From Moritella marina ATCC 15381 (GTDB taxonomy: Bacteria; Pseudomonadota; Gammaproteobacteria; Enterobacterales; Moritellaceae): a DNA stretch of 64,000 nt. A program made the translations under genes and the position numbers. Every line of letters begins with the position of its first letter. Positions within the stretch are counted from its first letter, which is position 1. Positions 8,578 through 17,939 of the stretch are shown here, piece after piece. Location of the stretch: positions 1,612,001-1,676,000 of the forward strand of contig NZ_CP044399.1 of assembly GCF_008931805.1 (NCBI RefSeq). The letters are read 5' to 3'. The notes under the pieces were generated by a model that was given only the letters and a program-made list of their open reading frames with translations, ran no database searches and was not told where the DNA came from.

Positions 8578-8879
8578 TTAGATTTTATTGAAATGCGGAT
8601 TCATTCCTGTGATTTGGAAGGCGTCACTCATTTAACCTCTGTTTGTCTAAGAAAAGATAAAAACGACAAAGTCGCTTGGTAGTTATGGTACGACAAAGTC
8701 CCTTGGTGTTCACATTGGCTAACGCAATTGCACTAAGCCAAAGCTGGACAGAAATAACTTAGGGCAATTGTACTAGCCGAGGTAATACACATTAGATTTT
8801 GTAGGGGAAGCAAAGGTGTCTAATTGACGCCCTCACTTCGATAGCTACGCTCGTTAAAGTATTATCAAAAAATAACTTA
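8578..8879. repeat. Gene-free stretch with two short direct-repeat pairs
   Basis: ACGACAAAGTCGCTTGGT at 8663-8680 recurs with one change at 8690-8707 (period 27). GCAATTGCACTA at 8724-8735 recurs with one change at 8764-8775 (period 40). No gene is seen. I tested the idea of an integron attC site; the core sites are absent. It may be a remnant of a mobile or duplicated segment. Confidence 0.5.
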
Positions 8880-9743
8880 TTATTTCACCGCGTATTCTTT
8901 GAATATCAGCTTACCGATCTCAACAATAATCTCATTGCGCATTGCCATTGCTAACTCAGTTTCGGTTAAATAAATACTGATGATTAGCGGTTGACGCTCG
9001 GAGTGCCAAAGCATAGCAGTTATACCTCGAGAACCATTACCACCCGCACCTGAGCGGTCGGCAATAAACCAGCCTTGCGGTAATATAGAACGCAGTAAAG
9101 GATCTGACACTTTATTATTTTGCATCCATGTTTTAAGTTGGTTTTTATCCAAATCAAGTAGAACATCACCAAGTAGTAGTTTGTTGAGCGTGGTAACTAT
9201 GGCTTTCGGTGTCGTGGTATCACGCAAGTCTCCGACCTTAGCTTCATTCAATTCAGGTTCTATACGATCTAACTGACTCTCTTCATCACCAATTTCTCGC
9301 AAGAATGCAGTAACGCCTTGAGGGCCTCCGATATACTGTAAAACAATATTAGCCGCGGTATTATCACTGGTCAGCATTGTTGCTTCACACGCTTTCGCCA
9401 CTGTAATAGTGTTATTCACAAACGTTTTAGTGACTGGTGACCAAGGGATTAATTCTTCAGCCTTTATCAATGAGCTAGTACTGGGATCCAGATTACCATT
9501 TGTCGATTCACTTAGCATTTTCGCGCAAGCGAGGGTTTTGAATGTACTCATCATCGGAAAATGTGCATCACCATTGTAAGCCCACGTTTGTTTATTTTGC
9601 GTATCTAAAACAGCCACACCGATACGACCAGAAATACGTTGTTCAATTGCTGATATCGAATTGTTTAGCGTAGTAGCTGTCGTACTCGCACTCGTTAATA
9701 ATAAGGCAGTACACAAGAATATATTCTTTGTTGTGTTTAACAT
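8880..9743 (-). CDS. bla: CARB/PSE-type class A beta-lactamase
   Basis: The ATG at 9743 gives 287 residues with a signal peptide (about 1-23), matching the usual size; a longer frame to 9932 has no such signal. All class A elements are present: S66-T-F-K69 (Ambler S70/K73), the SDN loop in TSDNTAAN, the omega loop EPELNEA (E166) and RSG in place of KTG at 234-236. RSG plus LRDTTTPKAI and GPQGVTAFLR are hallmarks of carbenicillin-hydrolysing CARB enzymes. It acts in the periplasm on penicillins. A CGAGTCT/AGACTCG hairpin (9748-9785) sits just before the start, and the ribosome site is poor, so translation may be restrained. No transposon or integron is attached. Confidence 0.93.
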   Translation of the reverse strand: MLNTTKNIFLCTALLLTSASTTATTLNNSISAIEQRISGRIGVAVLDTQNKQTWAYNGDAHFPMMSTFKTLACAKMLSESTNGNLDPSTSSLIKAEELIPWSPVTKTFVNNTITVAKACEATMLTSDNTAANIVLQYIGGPQGVTAFLREIGDEESQLDRIEPELNEAKVGDLRDTTTPKAIVTTLNKLLLGDVLLDLDKNQLKTWMQNNKVSDPLLRSILPQGWFIADRSGAGGNGSRGITAMLWHSERQPLIISIYLTETELAMAMRNEIIVEIGKLIFKEYAVK

Positions 9744-9928
9744 TGGTCGAGTCTCTATATTAGTATTATGCTGAAGAAAGACTCGGATATTAAAGACTAT
9801 TAACACCATTATCAATATAGGGCTTTGGATGAGCAAGTATATGGCAAGTGCGATATCAACATATTGTGAGTGAGTAATCGATCTAACTTGAAAGGGGCAA
9901 TTTCGAGTTACAACACCTGAGTTAAAAA

Positions 9929-9954
9929 CCAAAAAAAGCGCCCTCAGGCGCTTT
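9929..9954 (-). terminator. Terminator of the pfa gene set
   Basis: Stem AGCGCC/GGCGCT with a four-base loop (9937-9952), followed on the minus strand by a run of seven T. It lies 30 bases after the pfaD stop and should end transcription before bla. Confidence 0.92.
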
Positions 9955-9981
9955 AATTAATTCACATATCATCAAGTAACA

Positions 9982-11598
9982 TTAATCACTCGTACGATAA
10001 CTTGCCAATTCTGTACTTAAGCTAACACCTTGCAATTTCAACTGGTTTACACGTTGTAAATACGCAGCACCTTTAAGCATATGCAAAGCAACATCTACAG
10101 CGCCACGGCGGGTATAGTCTTCAAGGTAAGAACCTTTCACCCAGCTGTTGAATGCACCTAAACTTGGGCCTGCCCAAATCTGATAATCCATTTCACGTCC
10201 CTTCTCGCCTGTGTTTGACCAGCGTGAAGAAAGGCCAAGATACCAACGGAAGATAAGTGCCATTTTACGTTTAGGACTACTCGTTGCACGGGCTAGCATT
10301 TCTGGATCGCGTTCAGTAAAGAAAGCGATAGTGCCATCCCAAATCTCGTCTAGGTTTGCACGGAAGATTTGTTTTTCAATCTTCTCACGTTCAGCAGCTG
10401 GGATATCTTCAATCGAGTCATAAGCCACATACAAGTCATACAGTTTCTTCGCACGCATCGCGAACATAGAACCGCGTTTTAATACTTGCAGCTTCACACC
10501 CATTTCAAACATATCTGCAGCAGGTGCCATAGTCACATCAGCCATTTCAACTGTCGATAACAGTTTACGAGTATATTCAGATGCACCCGCTTCAACACAC
10601 GCCTGATTCACAGAACCCAGAACGATATAAGCCGCGCCCATGTTAAATGCAGCGAGTGCTGCTTCAGGCGTTCCGATACCACCACCAGCACCAACACGTA
10701 ATGCAGGAGAGAAGTTATACTTCGCTTGCACTTCATCACGCAGACCAATAATCGTCGGTAATAATGTTAAAAACGGACGGTTATCTGTATGACCACCAGA
10801 ATCCGCTTCCCCAGTAATATCATCAGCCATAGGTACAAGCAACGCTAAAGCAGCTTGTTCAGGGGTGATCTTATTTTGTTCTAATAACTTATCCAGTAAT
10901 TTTTGCGGTGCAGGTTCCATAAAGCGGCGACCAACTTCGGTACGCGATACTTTAGCGATAACCTTGTTACCGATATTAACACTGCCATCTGCGTTTTTAG
11001 TTAGACCAGCAGCACGATACCAAACAATGTGTTCAGTTAAACCAAGGTAAGCTGAAGCCTCTACCGTCTTGACGCCAAGTTTTAGGAAACGTTCAACCGC
11101 GCCACGCTCTAATGCTTCTTCTGCTGGTGCATGGATCAAGTTAACCGCATAAGGGCCATTTGGTAATTCAGCTTGAATACGACGAATTGCATCTTCAACC
11201 GCATCAGGCACTAGACCTGCAGCACCAAATGAACATAACAGCCCTGCTTTACCTAACGCAACAACCAATTCAACCGAGGCAATACCATTTGCCATCGCAC
11301 CGCCATGATAAGCATATTTAACGCCGTGCTGTTTCTTGTAAGCATCATCACCCAGATCTTCTGGGTTTAACTTTTGCGCAAACGCCAATACATCAACATC
11401 GATGTTATTGCTGATCGCACCTGCTACTGACGTATGATTAGCTATACCAGTTACGCCTGAATTATTCGCCACATAGAGAGGTTTAGTTAGATCCATTAAA
11501 GCTGCTTTAATTTCTGCATCTTGTGTATGAACTGACGCTGGATCTACTTTCCAAGCCCAGTTAATTGCGTTGTTATTGTTAAAACCTAAACTCGACAT
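9982..11598 (-). CDS. pfaD: PfaD, enoyl reductase of the PUFA synthase
   Basis: From the ATG at 11598 (AAGGA seven bases upstream) the protein has 538 residues, the length I recall for Moritella PfaD. It is an FMN-dependent TIM-barrel enoyl reductase of the 2-nitropropane dioxygenase-like group. Visible parts are the early GVTGIANHTSVAGA, YHGGAMANGIASVELV, the flavin-binding GAGGGIGTPEAALAAFNMGA and YIVLGSVNQA, followed by a helical C-terminal domain (about 390-538). It reduces enoyl-ACP in PUFA synthesis and helps set the end product. It is the last gene of the set, 236 bases after pfaC, with a palindromic element in the gap. Confidence 0.97.
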   Translation of the reverse strand: MSSLGFNNNNAINWAWKVDPASVHTQDAEIKAALMDLTKPLYVANNSGVTGIANHTSVAGAISNNIDVDVLAFAQKLNPEDLGDDAYKKQHGVKYAYHGGAMANGIASVELVVALGKAGLLCSFGAAGLVPDAVEDAIRRIQAELPNGPYAVNLIHAPAEEALERGAVERFLKLGVKTVEASAYLGLTEHIVWYRAAGLTKNADGSVNIGNKVIAKVSRTEVGRRFMEPAPQKLLDKLLEQNKITPEQAALALLVPMADDITGEADSGGHTDNRPFLTLLPTIIGLRDEVQAKYNFSPALRVGAGGGIGTPEAALAAFNMGAAYIVLGSVNQACVEAGASEYTRKLLSTVEMADVTMAPAADMFEMGVKLQVLKRGSMFAMRAKKLYDLYVAYDSIEDIPAAEREKIEKQIFRANLDEIWDGTIAFFTERDPEMLARATSSPKRKMALIFRWYLGLSSRWSNTGEKGREMDYQIWAGPSLGAFNSWVKGSYLEDYTRRGAVDVALHMLKGAAYLQRVNQLKLQGVSLSTELASYRTSD

Positions 11599-11736
11599 TC
11601 TTAATTCCTTTTTTGTAGCTGCCGAATGATTACTTACTATATTCATTCCACAGCTAAATTATTTTGTCTATTAACTACTAAGTTCGAGGCGTCTAAATGG
11701 ACACCAAGCCGTATTGATTAAAGTAAGCTTGCTGTT

Positions 11737-11784
11737 GTTGGCATGGATGCCAACCCCAAGCCTCCATGGACGGATTCACGGCGT
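11737..11784 (-). repeat. Palindromic intergenic element between pfaC and pfaD
   Basis: An eight-base inverted repeat with a two-base loop (GTTGGCATGGATGCCAAC, 11737-11754) is followed by CCATGGACGGATTCACGGCG (11764-11783). Similar 'CATGGATG... CCATGGACGGATTCACGGCG' strings are familiar to me from gaps in several marine gammaproteobacteria, so this may be a dispersed REP-like element. It could affect the relative level of pfaD mRNA. Confidence 0.55.
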
Positions 11785-11834
11785 GCAAAGCGTCTTTAAC
11801 CAATGCGGCGCTTAAGCACGTTACACTTGACCCT

Positions 11835-14800
11835 TTACGCTTCAACAATACTTAAAACGATGTTTTTAACTTCATAAATACGCAGACCATCTTTAGACAG
11901 ATTCGCATCACCAACGATTCGCACTTCACCAGCGTCATTCACGATCTCAGTGATATGCACGTCCAGTGACATCTGTTTATTCAGCGGCGTAATTTGCCCA
12001 CGGTATTTCCAATCAACTTGCGTCATCGGCGCAATGAAACGTGGGTTAGCAAACTTGCCACCCAAATCATTTTTAAGCGCATAGGTCTGCATCAACTCAA
12101 TAATAGCTTCAACACCTAATGAACCTGGCATCACCGGATCTTGGTGGAAGTGATAACGGAAGAACCAATCATCAGCATCAATCGTACGTTCGCCATAAAC
12201 ATAAGCCACGCCCGCTTTACCACCGCCTTCAACCACTGACACTGTATCGATAAAGTTCATCTGACCACCAGCCAATTTATAATGCGGTTTATCCACAGGC
12301 GCTTTATACAGAGCCAATGACTGATTAGTTAAATCAAACACATCAATATTCGCTGCGGGGGTATTGTTATCAACAAACCACGCATTAGTCGTTTTACCGT
12401 TATCAATGCCCAGTTGGTTAGTCAGTGATTCACCACTAAAGTAACCAAATACAGCTTTACCAGTATAAAATAGCTCGCCATCTACAGACATATCAAACGT
12501 GAAACTTTGAATAATCGCGCCACCAGCAATAGCCGTACTAACCAAGACTGATTTATTCACAATGGTCTTGCCGCGTAAATCAATCTGCTTTAATAACGTG
12601 CCGCTACCATCAAGGTTACGGAAGAACAGATCTTTTTCAGGGTATTTAAGCGTCGTGCCCATGTAACCAGAAATAAAGCCATTTGGTTGCAATGCAATTT
12701 CCATGATTAATGAATAAGGCATCCAGTTTTCATGGCTGTTTTTAGTAAAGTACCAAGCGTCTTCCGGTACATAGTATTCAGCTACACAGCTTGATGGATT
12801 TTTAAGATCAAGACGTTCGCCCTGCACTTCTACAACCTGAGTAACAACTTGTAAATCGCCACAAGGTGTACGAGGTGGAATACGACCTTCATAAACATCA
12901 AAATCAGGACCGAAACAGTTAGAAATATTACCCGTCGCAAACTCAAACATATGCCAAGGTGTAAACGGTGCTTGGTTAGGCACTCTATGATGACCAGCAA
13001 CAGCAGGCGCTTCAAAATGCTTAATCGGTGTCACACCTTTGCTTTTCGGTGCAGACAAGTCTGACTCAACACGCATTAACGGACGTTCAGGAAACTTAAA
13101 CGGTTCAACACCACGTTCGTCTAGATCCGCGCTGTTAGCGGGTGAAGATGCTGGTGCTACTGACGCAACAGGTGCAGTAATCGCTTTAAGCGCCACATTA
13201 CTCGGCAGTGTTACAGGGTAATCTGAATGCTCATCTTGTTCGCTGATCATCACGCTCAAGTTTTTGAAATCAACAACCACTTTACCGTCAAGCAAAATAT
13301 CAATATTAGCTTTCATGAATGGCTGTGGATGCATACCCATCGCAGTAACTTCCATACGGTAAGTTAAGGTATTGCGCTGTGGCAGTACTTGCCCACGACA
13401 ACGTACCGTTTGTGATTCACCTGGTAGTGGTTGGAAACGAGCGTTGTTCACATTGGTATGCATACCAAGAGACAGCATGAAGAACATCGCCATTTGGCCA
13501 CAACCTTCCGACATCAACGAACCAGCCATTACTTGATCACCTTTAAAGTGACAAGGGAAATACCAATGCTCAGGGTCTAAATCTTTCTGACCTTCTAACA
13601 GGCCTAGTCCCCAATGACCACCGGTTGGGTCTATCTTGGTAATACGTTCAATCATCAAGAACTTCTCAGACGAGAATTTCAATGATGGATTACGGCCACC
13701 TTGATCATATTGCGGACCAAAACAACTGGCAACATCACCATTAACCAACTTCATCATGTCGTTATAATCGTATTGACCACGGTTATGTTGTAATAACGGC
13801 GTGAATGATGATTTAACAGCATTGCTAAACTCAGCTTTGTCTTTGTCGTTATGAATAACGCCTTTACCATCAGAAAGTTCTTCGTCAGTAAAGAAACCAG
13901 CACAACCATTACGCATGATAAGTACCTTCTTATCCCCTACGTAACAATCGTAATGGAAGAAGAATAATAATTGCTCGCCGTTACGTGCATACGAATCAAT
14001 GTGGATCTCGTAACGTAAAGTATCGCCACCAAAAGCCATCTCTTCAAGGAAAGTTAATTCACAATCAAGTAAACGGTAAACACGTTCGCCTTTCGCTTGG
14101 AAATCAATACCGATATATGAAATCAACATCAAATCACACTGGCCTGATTCGACGGCAACAGACCAAGGGATCTGACCATCAATTAAGAACGGTGCATCAA
14201 CAGGCACATCATATTCAGTACACATGTATGATTTCTTGTATTCATGCACCTTGGCATCAAGTTCAGTAACACGTGTTACTAACAAGTAATCTGAGGTTGG
14301 CAGACGTACACGACGCGAATAGCCATCAATAATATTGTATTCAGCACCAAATACCTTACCAATATCACCTTCAGCGAATTCAACCAAATCAGCTTGATCG
14401 TAAATCACGTTTTCTGGTTTATTATAACGTTCAATTAACTGCAGCGGTGGATAGTTGTAACCAACAGGTCCTTTTATCTGAAAACCAGCTTGTGTAGCAG
14501 CTGCTTGCGCTTTTGCTTCTGTACTGGTTAGGTTTGTCGCTACTACAGGCGCATTAGACACAAGTGTTAATGGCGTTGCTGATACAGGATTTGTTAGCAC
14601 TGTATTGCTTGTTGACGCAGTATTGTTAGATGTATTGTCACTACCAGTTTGGATTGACAGCTTGGTTTGCAATTCAACAAGTTGCGATAGGTTTTTCTGT
14701 GCAGCTAAACGACTTTCTAAAAATGCTTTATGCGTAGACGCTTGCTGATGAATTTGGTTACTTGCTTTATGTTTCACAGTCACTCCAACAACGCTCGGTG

Positions 14801-17800
14801 CCGCTACGGGCTGCGCTGTGTGTTGATGTTGAGAAAGGGGTGAACTTACAGCGGCTGCTGTAGCTTGCATATTTTGAACTTGGTTTGGTGCTATCTCTTG
14901 TGCATGACTTGACGCTTGAACATGAGATGCTTGAATGTTAGAAGCTTGAGTGTTAGCAGCTCCAGTCACCACATACTCATTGGTTGCATGAGCGCTAATA
15001 CCTTGGGGCTTCAGGTTATCCATCATCACTGGCTGGTTAACTTTGTTTAAGTGCTTACCGGCAAACTGCGCTTTAATAGCGTGTAAAGATGAACTCGCAC
15101 TGTTAACAATCGCGTTGCTAATTAACTGACCACCGAGTTTGATGGTTTTAACTAACTGTGGGCGTTGCTTGGCCATACCAGATACAGGCGCTGGTGCAAC
15201 TTGATGCGCTTGCGCTGAACTCGATAAGATAAGATGCGCGCAGCTGTTATCACGACCTAGACCGTTAATAGCAATATGTTTGCTTTTCTGATCTTGACTC
15301 GTATTCTGATCTAACAGCAGCGCCGTTTTAATAATACTCGCCATACCCGAGGCATTAAACGTATGACCAATATTGGCTTTCACCGAACTGATACTTGCGC
15401 TTGGGTATAAAGTCGGTAACGCGGTTTTTTCAGCATTATTTTCGGCACTAAAACCACTTGCATGTGCTTCAACACTAGCTACATCAGCAGCACTGATACC
15501 AGCAAGTGTTAATGCTTTATCCGCTGCAATCGTAATTGCTTTCGCATTGCTACCAGGGGCAAAACTCACCGCATCAATACGCGCATAAACTTGCTCAGCA
15601 GTGACTTGCGATGACGGTTTAACGACAATAGCCGCTGCGCCTTCACCCACCAGCCATTGTTGCTGATCAAGAATATTGTTGGTTACTGAACTGCTTTCAT
15701 TAACCGGACCACATTCACTTACAGATCCCTTTTCATTAACTGGACCGTAGTGCTGACGTAAAGTAATGTTTTCAATTGAACCAGACAAATCAACAGCAGC
15801 AATAATAACGGCTTCAACATCACTGGTTTGAAATAGATTTTCAGCTAATTCAACACAACGATAAACAGAGTTTTCTTCAGCCGATACGGTAATAGCAGGA
15901 CCAGAAAAATCCCATAACGCCGAAATACGTGACGCCATAATATTACCAATGAAACTCGTATACTGATTTAGCTGTGCAGCCGAGGCAACACCGTCTTTAG
16001 CAATATTGGTCAGTTCTTCACGTTGCTCAACAGTCAGGTTAATACCTTGCTGTAATAAGCTGTCTTCAATTTGGGTGGTTAGATTAACGCGACCACGATA
16101 CTGATGTAATTCCAGTTCCATGCCCATCGCTACTAATACCGCAACATTACGACCTTCAACTAGACCTCCGTCTTTCGCAGCATTGTCTGCCACTTGCATC
16201 ATCATTAACTGTTGCGGGATCAAGCAATCTTTTTCATTAGGCGGTACTTTAAAACGCAAGAAATCAATATCTAGCTGTTCAACGTAACTGCCTTTAGGCG
16301 CTTTGCGTAATTGTAACGACTGCATGACGTTAGCGTTACTTTCCATGCCTTTCCAGCGTTGTTCTGGTAATTCACGGAAGGTATTTTGATTATTATTTAA
16401 TAAGGTTTTGAACTGCGCTAAATTACTGGCACTACCAAAATGGCTGTCCATACCAATAATAGCCAAAGGCTCACGTGGTTTAGCAACACTAAAATTAGTC
16501 TCGAGTGTTTGCGTTGGCTGTTGTAATACCAAATGGGCGTTGCTGCCACCAAAACCAAATACGCTCACACCTGCGGTACGCGGTTTATCTGCCTTGGCAC
16601 CCGGAGTTGTTGGCCAAGACACAGTCGTCGTTGGCATTTGCTCGCCAGTAAAGTAACCGTTTTTAGATTGCAGTGGTTGCTTTAAGTTAATCGTTGCAGG
16701 AATAAGACCTTTACCTAGCGCTAACATAGCTTTGGTCATGCCAGGCATACCAGCGGCAGTTAACAAATGACCAAGGTTAGATTTAACCGAGCCCAGTAAT
16801 GGTTTGTTATTTACGCGACTGAAAAAGGTTTCCATCGAACGCAATTCAACATTGTCACCCTTAGGTGTGCCCGTTGCATGACATTCAATATAGTCAACTG
16901 TACTCGGGTCAACATCTGCATCGGCATAAGCACGTTCATATACTAATACTTGGCCCTTGGTGTTCGGGCTTAATACAAACTCGCCTTTACCGTCATTCGA
17001 TAATGCGCCGCCTTTAATAATGGCGTAAATATGATCACCATCACGTACTGCATCACTTTGACGTTTCAATACCATCATGCCCGCGCCTTCACCGGCAAAT
17101 AGACCTTGTGAATTTTGGTCAAACGGGGCATGTACATTGTTAGCTGGGTAAGCTTGGAATATCGAGAAACCCATATTTACGAACATAGGATCTGCTGCAG
17201 ATACCGCACCAGCAAGCATCATGTTGGCTTTACCCGTATGCAGGTAATCACACGCTAACTTAACGCTATAACAAGATGAAGCACAAGCCGCATCCAGTGC
17301 AAAATGTGAACCACCAAGACCCGCCGCTTGCGCGATCAATGCAGCTGGATAACCTGCTACTAATGCATTGTCAGCATGTGTTTTTTTCGGTGCTGTGTAA
17401 TGCGTTAATTGAAAATCAGGATGTAATACCGCCTTTAAGGCATTATCAACAACTTGATGATACAAAGGCATAAACAGCTGATTAGATGATTTAGTTGGGA
17501 ATGACAAATTACCTAAAATCACACCACAGTTTTCTAGTGCAGTACTGCCCCAATAACCCGCATCGGTAAGGGCTTGTTTCGTAACATAAAGCCCCCATTG
17601 ATTAAGGTCATCTAAACCGGCTAAATAATCATTATCGAGTTGATAACCTGAAGCATCAAAATTGAAATCACTGATGTAACCGCCGTGCACACAGTAAAAT
17701 TTATCTGTGTCACCTTTGTTGGCGGTATATTTAGCAGGATCAACGCCCATTTGAACAGCGGTCGCCTTACTGCGGCAATCTTGTTGTTCAAGCAATTGCT

Positions 17801-17870
17801 GCCAAAATTGATCCGGTGCTTGTGAGCCCGGGAACAAATTAGCAATACCTACTACTGCAATATTTTCCAT
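11835..17870 (-). CDS. pfaC: PfaC, KS-CLF-DH-DH subunit of the PUFA synthase
   Basis: From the ATG at 17870 (AAAGAGAG upstream) the protein has 2011 residues. Domains in order: active ketosynthase (about 1-450; C196 in DAACASS, later HATGTPKGD and NLGH); chain-length-factor-like ketosynthase (about 465-900; the cysteine position reads AEENS, so it cannot condense); a Gln/Ala/Ser-rich linker (about 960-1150); then hot-dog dehydratase regions, with catalytic motifs H1441 (CHFKGDQVMAGSL) and H1907 (YHFHQDPVMPGSL). FabA-like dehydratases of this type introduce the cis double bonds. It works with PfaA, PfaB and PfaD in the cytosol. The gap from pfaB is 69 bases. No frameshift or missing catalytic residue was found. 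Confidence 0.98.
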   Translation of the reverse strand: MENIAVVGIANLFPGSQAPDQFWQQLLEQQDCRSKATAVQMGVDPAKYTANKGDTDKFYCVHGGYISDFNFDASGYQLDNDYLAGLDDLNQWGLYVTKQALTDAGYWGSTALENCGVILGNLSFPTKSSNQLFMPLYHQVVDNALKAVLHPDFQLTHYTAPKKTHADNALVAGYPAALIAQAAGLGGSHFALDAACASSCYSVKLACDYLHTGKANMMLAGAVSAADPMFVNMGFSIFQAYPANNVHAPFDQNSQGLFAGEGAGMMVLKRQSDAVRDGDHIYAIIKGGALSNDGKGEFVLSPNTKGQVLVYERAYADADVDPSTVDYIECHATGTPKGDNVELRSMETFFSRVNNKPLLGSVKSNLGHLLTAAGMPGMTKAMLALGKGLIPATINLKQPLQSKNGYFTGEQMPTTTVSWPTTPGAKADKPRTAGVSVFGFGGSNAHLVLQQPTQTLETNFSVAKPREPLAIIGMDSHFGSASNLAQFKTLLNNNQNTFRELPEQRWKGMESNANVMQSLQLRKAPKGSYVEQLDIDFLRFKVPPNEKDCLIPQQLMMMQVADNAAKDGGLVEGRNVAVLVAMGMELELHQYRGRVNLTTQIEDSLLQQGINLTVEQREELTNIAKDGVASAAQLNQYTSFIGNIMASRISALWDFSGPAITVSAEENSVYRCVELAENLFQTSDVEAVIIAAVDLSGSIENITLRQHYGPVNEKGSVSECGPVNESSSVTNNILDQQQWLVGEGAAAIVVKPSSQVTAEQVYARIDAVSFAPGSNAKAITIAADKALTLAGISAADVASVEAHASGFSAENNAEKTALPTLYPSASISSVKANIGHTFNASGMASIIKTALLLDQNTSQDQKSKHIAINGLGRDNSCAHLILSSSAQAHQVAPAPVSGMAKQRPQLVKTIKLGGQLISNAIVNSASSSLHAIKAQFAGKHLNKVNQPVMMDNLKPQGISAHATNEYVVTGAANTQASNIQASHVQASSHAQEIAPNQVQNMQATAAAVSSPLSQHQHTAQPVAAPSVVGVTVKHKASNQIHQQASTHKAFLESRLAAQKNLSQLVELQTKLSIQTGSDNTSNNTASTSNTVLTNPVSATPLTLVSNAPVVATNLTSTEAKAQAAATQAGFQIKGPVGYNYPPLQLIERYNKPENVIYDQADLVEFAEGDIGKVFGAEYNIIDGYSRRVRLPTSDYLLVTRVTELDAKVHEYKKSYMCTEYDVPVDAPFLIDGQIPWSVAVESGQCDLMLISYIGIDFQAKGERVYRLLDCELTFLEEMAFGGDTLRYEIHIDSYARNGEQLLFFFHYDCYVGDKKVLIMRNGCAGFFTDEELSDGKGVIHNDKDKAEFSNAVKSSFTPLLQHNRGQYDYNDMMKLVNGDVASCFGPQYDQGGRNPSLKFSSEKFLMIERITKIDPTGGHWGLGLLEGQKDLDPEHWYFPCHFKGDQVMAGSLMSEGCGQMAMFFMLSLGMHTNVNNARFQPLPGESQTVRCRGQVLPQRNTLTYRMEVTAMGMHPQPFMKANIDILLDGKVVVDFKNLSVMISEQDEHSDYPVTLPSNVALKAITAPVASVAPASSPANSADLDERGVEPFKFPERPLMRVESDLSAPKSKGVTPIKHFEAPAVAGHHRVPNQAPFTPWHMFEFATGNISNCFGPDFDVYEGRIPPRTPCGDLQVVTQVVEVQGERLDLKNPSSCVAEYYVPEDAWYFTKNSHENWMPYSLIMEIALQPNGFISGYMGTTLKYPEKDLFFRNLDGSGTLLKQIDLRGKTIVNKSVLVSTAIAGGAIIQSFTFDMSVDGELFYTGKAVFGYFSGESLTNQLGIDNGKTTNAWFVDNNTPAANIDVFDLTNQSLALYKAPVDKPHYKLAGGQMNFIDTVSVVEGGGKAGVAYVYGERTIDADDWFFRYHFHQDPVMPGSLGVEAIIELMQTYALKNDLGGKFANPRFIAPMTQVDWKYRGQITPLNKQMSLDVHITEIVNDAGEVRIVGDANLSKDGLRIYEVKNIVLSIVEA

Positions 17871-17939
17871 AATTACTCTCTTTAAATCCATATTTCAACT
17901 AATGAGGTATAACTCACCAGCGCTAGATATCGATGTTGA

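Noticed and set aside
8640-8780. Integron attC site beside the toxin-antitoxin pair
   Set aside because: Direct repeats are present, but the core sites (RYYYAAC and GTTRRRY) and the imperfect fold-back are missing.
9744-9932. N-terminal extension of the beta-lactamase
   Set aside because: The extra 63 residues precede a normal signal peptide and are not found in the class A family; the 9743 start is used.
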